A DNA stretch of 64,000 nucleotides, taken from Luteibacter aegosomatis. GTDB lineage: Bacteria > Pseudomonadota > Gammaproteobacteria > Xanthomonadales > Rhodanobacteraceae. Location: positions 2,840,001 to 2,904,000 of the forward strand of contig NZ_CP095740.1 of NCBI RefSeq assembly GCF_023078455.1, given 5' to 3'. Of this stretch, positions 62,675 through 64,000 are shown piece by piece. The notes beneath the pieces were generated by a model. It made no database searches and had not been told where the DNA came from. It saw nothing but the letters and a program-made list of their open reading frames with translations. Position 1 is the stretch's first letter. Each line of letters starts with the position of its first letter. The translations under genes and the position numbers were made by a program.

Positions 62675-63655
62675 TCACCAGCCGTCGTATTCACCGGCGG
62701 TCGTGAGGTCTTCCGCCGCCACGCTGCGGGTGAGCGTTTCACGCGGTTGCTCGCCGAAAACGCTCCGATATTTCTCAGCAAAACGGGAGAGATCCCACAT
62801 GCCGCAACTCAACGCCACCGACTTGACCGAACGGCGACCGGCTTCCGCGGTGATCAGGCTGCGATGCGCCGTGCACAGGCGCAGCATGGCGAGGTAGCGG
62901 TTGGGCGGGATACCCAGCAGGTCGTCGAACGCGTAACGCAGCCCACGCTCGCTTGCCCCGGCCGCTTGGCAGAGTTCCTGCGAGTAGATATCGCGGCGCA
63001 GGTTGGCGCGCATGAAGCGCTCGGCGCGGCGCATCACCTGGTAGTGCGCGCGACGGCCACGCGAGGCCACCGGGCGTTCTTCGGACGACGAGCCCAGCGC
63101 GACGCGAATGTGCTCGTCGAGCAGGTCCTCCACCGGACCGAACGCCACTTCGTCGGCTTCTTTCACGCGGTCGCGAATCTGCCGATAGGCACGCTTGAGG
63201 TGTTCCGAATGCACCGAGAACAGGCGAAGCCGCTGTGCCGCCATGTCGACGTCGGCGTGGTCCGACGCCATGAAGCGTGCCCGGAACCTCGCATAGGGCG
63301 CGATCACCAGGGTGAAGCGCGTGCCGCGCTCGAACATGAAATCCGTCGGCGTGCCCCTGAGCAGGGTAACCGCCATGTCCGATTCCACGCTCACGCCCTG
63401 GCACCAGCTGCGCTCGCCCGCTTCATGCAGATAGACCAGCATGCAGGCGTCATCCGGAACGGTGAGCGATCCGCGCACGTCGAAGTCGATGTGCGCGCTG
63501 AGGTAAGTGACGCCATCGTGCGTCTTGGTGGAAATCGCGGCCCGTGGGCGCGCTGGACTCAGGGTGAGAAGGTCGACTTCGCAGACGCCGAGCGCGGCGC
63601 CGAGGGTGACCAGATCGTAGTCTTCCAGACCGGGCACGTCGAATGGACGGCTCAT
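62675..63655 (-). CDS. AraC-family transcriptional regulator
   Basis: 326 residues. An N-terminal ~200-residue sensing domain (cupin-like region SAHIDFDVRGSLTV) precedes two helix-turn-helix units in the C-terminal ~100 residues: AERFMRANLRRDIYSQEL, AGASERGLRYAFDDLLG, PPNRYLAMLRLCTAH and ALSCGMWDLSRFAEKYRSVFGEQP. It resembles the AraC branch often described near choline or sarcosine genes, but no target is adjacent. Ligand unknown. Confidence 0.92.
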   Translation of the reverse strand: MSRPFDVPGLEDYDLVTLGAALGVCEVDLLTLSPARPRAAISTKTHDGVTYLSAHIDFDVRGSLTVPDDACMLVYLHEAGERSWCQGVSVESDMAVTLLRGTPTDFMFERGTRFTLVIAPYARFRARFMASDHADVDMAAQRLRLFSVHSEHLKRAYRQIRDRVKEADEVAFGPVEDLLDEHIRVALGSSSEERPVASRGRRAHYQVMRRAERFMRANLRRDIYSQELCQAAGASERGLRYAFDDLLGIPPNRYLAMLRLCTAHRSLITAEAGRRSVKSVALSCGMWDLSRFAEKYRSVFGEQPRETLTRSVAAEDLTTAGEYDGW

Positions 63656-64000
63656 GCGCGAACCTCCGAATGGATGGATTCGAATACCTGTACCTGCCTG
63701 CCTTGCGGGACGTAATGAGCCTCACGGCCATCAACCCCGGCAACGCCCCTAACGCTGCCAATCCAGAACCGAACGCTCCAACTTCCCATACAACCCCCGT
63801 CCCCAGCAGGCCTGCCTGCACGCAATCCGAATACTCCAAACCCGGATGGTATCCATTTTGGCCGATACCGTCCGATGCGTATAACTAACGGTGTATGCGA
63901 GGAAATGCCAGCACTTTGTGAATATGCCGAATTCGCGCAGCGACTGCGAAAGTCCACGATCCCTTTGCTAAAACCGGTACCTGGGTCACGGTTTCGGCCA
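63656..64000. other. Intergenic region with lower GC; one candidate promoter
   Basis: I see no convincing gene in this stretch: both open frames across it have no homology and unusual codon use. GC falls after about 63830. TTGGCC, 16 bases, TATAAC (63858-63885, plus strand) could be the promoter of a gene beyond the window edge that is divergent from the AraC regulator. Confidence 0.35.

Noticed and set aside
63643..63957. Short open frames on both strands at the right edge
   Set aside because: No ribosome-binding site, no homology and overlap with the AraC start; treated as intergenic.

Overview
This 64 kb window is high-GC, densely packed bacterial chromosome. The gene content points to a gammaproteobacterium of the order Xanthomonadales, most likely a Rhodanobacteraceae member of the Luteibacter/Dyella type. 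This is inferred from gene families and layout, not from a search. Supporting traits are a lexA2-imuA-imuB-dnaE2 mutagenesis operon, a four-gene ligase-associated repair cassette, the ppsR/ppsA pair, a rpoE-rseA-mucD-lepA-lepB-DUF4845-rnc-era-recO cluster, and intergenic palindromic REP elements headed by GTGGGAGC. I see no insertion sequence, prophage, integrase, CRISPR array or conjugation gene. The region looks like core chromosome with small accessory modules.

Layout, left to right. At 1-6.2 kb are the start of egtB with a DUF427 gene, a membrane diguanylate cyclase, and a module made of a secreted von Willebrand A protein, an ECF sigma factor, a proline-rich membrane protein (candidate anti-sigma) and a YigZ protein. 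At 6.2-9.9 kb are a secreted SGNH hydrolase fused to a bulb-lectin domain and an MsbA-type ABC exporter. At 9.97-15.66 kb is the repair cassette: MBL-fold exonuclease, ATP-dependent ligase, Lhr-like helicase and PdeM phosphoesterase, with all starts overlapping the preceding stops. At 15.7-18.8 kb on the minus strand are cutC, a Tat-exported asparaginase-type Ntn hydrolase, three overlapping prepilin-like genes and a cold-shock gene. At 18.9-25.8 kb on the minus strand are rlmD-CYTH-nagZ-hpt-mtnP and a ydbH/ydbL-like envelope pair. At 25.8-26.6 kb is a receiver-HPt protein.

At 26.7-35.3 kb the sigma-E operon runs into the lepA-recO cluster. At 35.4-38.4 kb is a c-di-GMP GGDEF-EAL protein with a small partner. 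A fadB/fadJ-type beta-oxidation gene follows, then a DUF2058-slyX-ugd cluster, an FKBP isomerase and a CPA2 antiporter. At 46.07-46.69 kb two tandem Ala-Glu-Asp tRNA arrays are each closed by their own terminator. At 46.9-50.7 kb are DUF1249, ppsR and the divergent ppsA. At 50.8-53.4 kb is a DeoR-HAD-MFS unit, and at 53.5-59.5 kb the SOS mutasome operon. The right end holds a small secreted basic protein, a ClC transporter, an LdcA-like protein lacking its catalytic serine, and an AraC regulator.

The most interesting signals are regulatory or structural rather than a new large system. (1) Two copies of the same sigma-E-like promoter, GGTGAACTT-15-GTCTC, lie upstream of rpoE and of the FKBP gene. 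(2) A LexA2-type operator (GTAC-N4-GTAC) overlaps a -10 box placed so that lexA2 mRNA would start at its own AUG, i.e. leaderless. (3) Four long REP-pair palindromes sit exclusively between convergent transcripts, and one of them supplies the stop codon and C-terminus of pdeM. (4) A single-codon Ser-to-Gly change hits the nucleophile of an S66 peptidase. (5) A YdbL-type lipoprotein may combine the roles of YnbE and YdbL.
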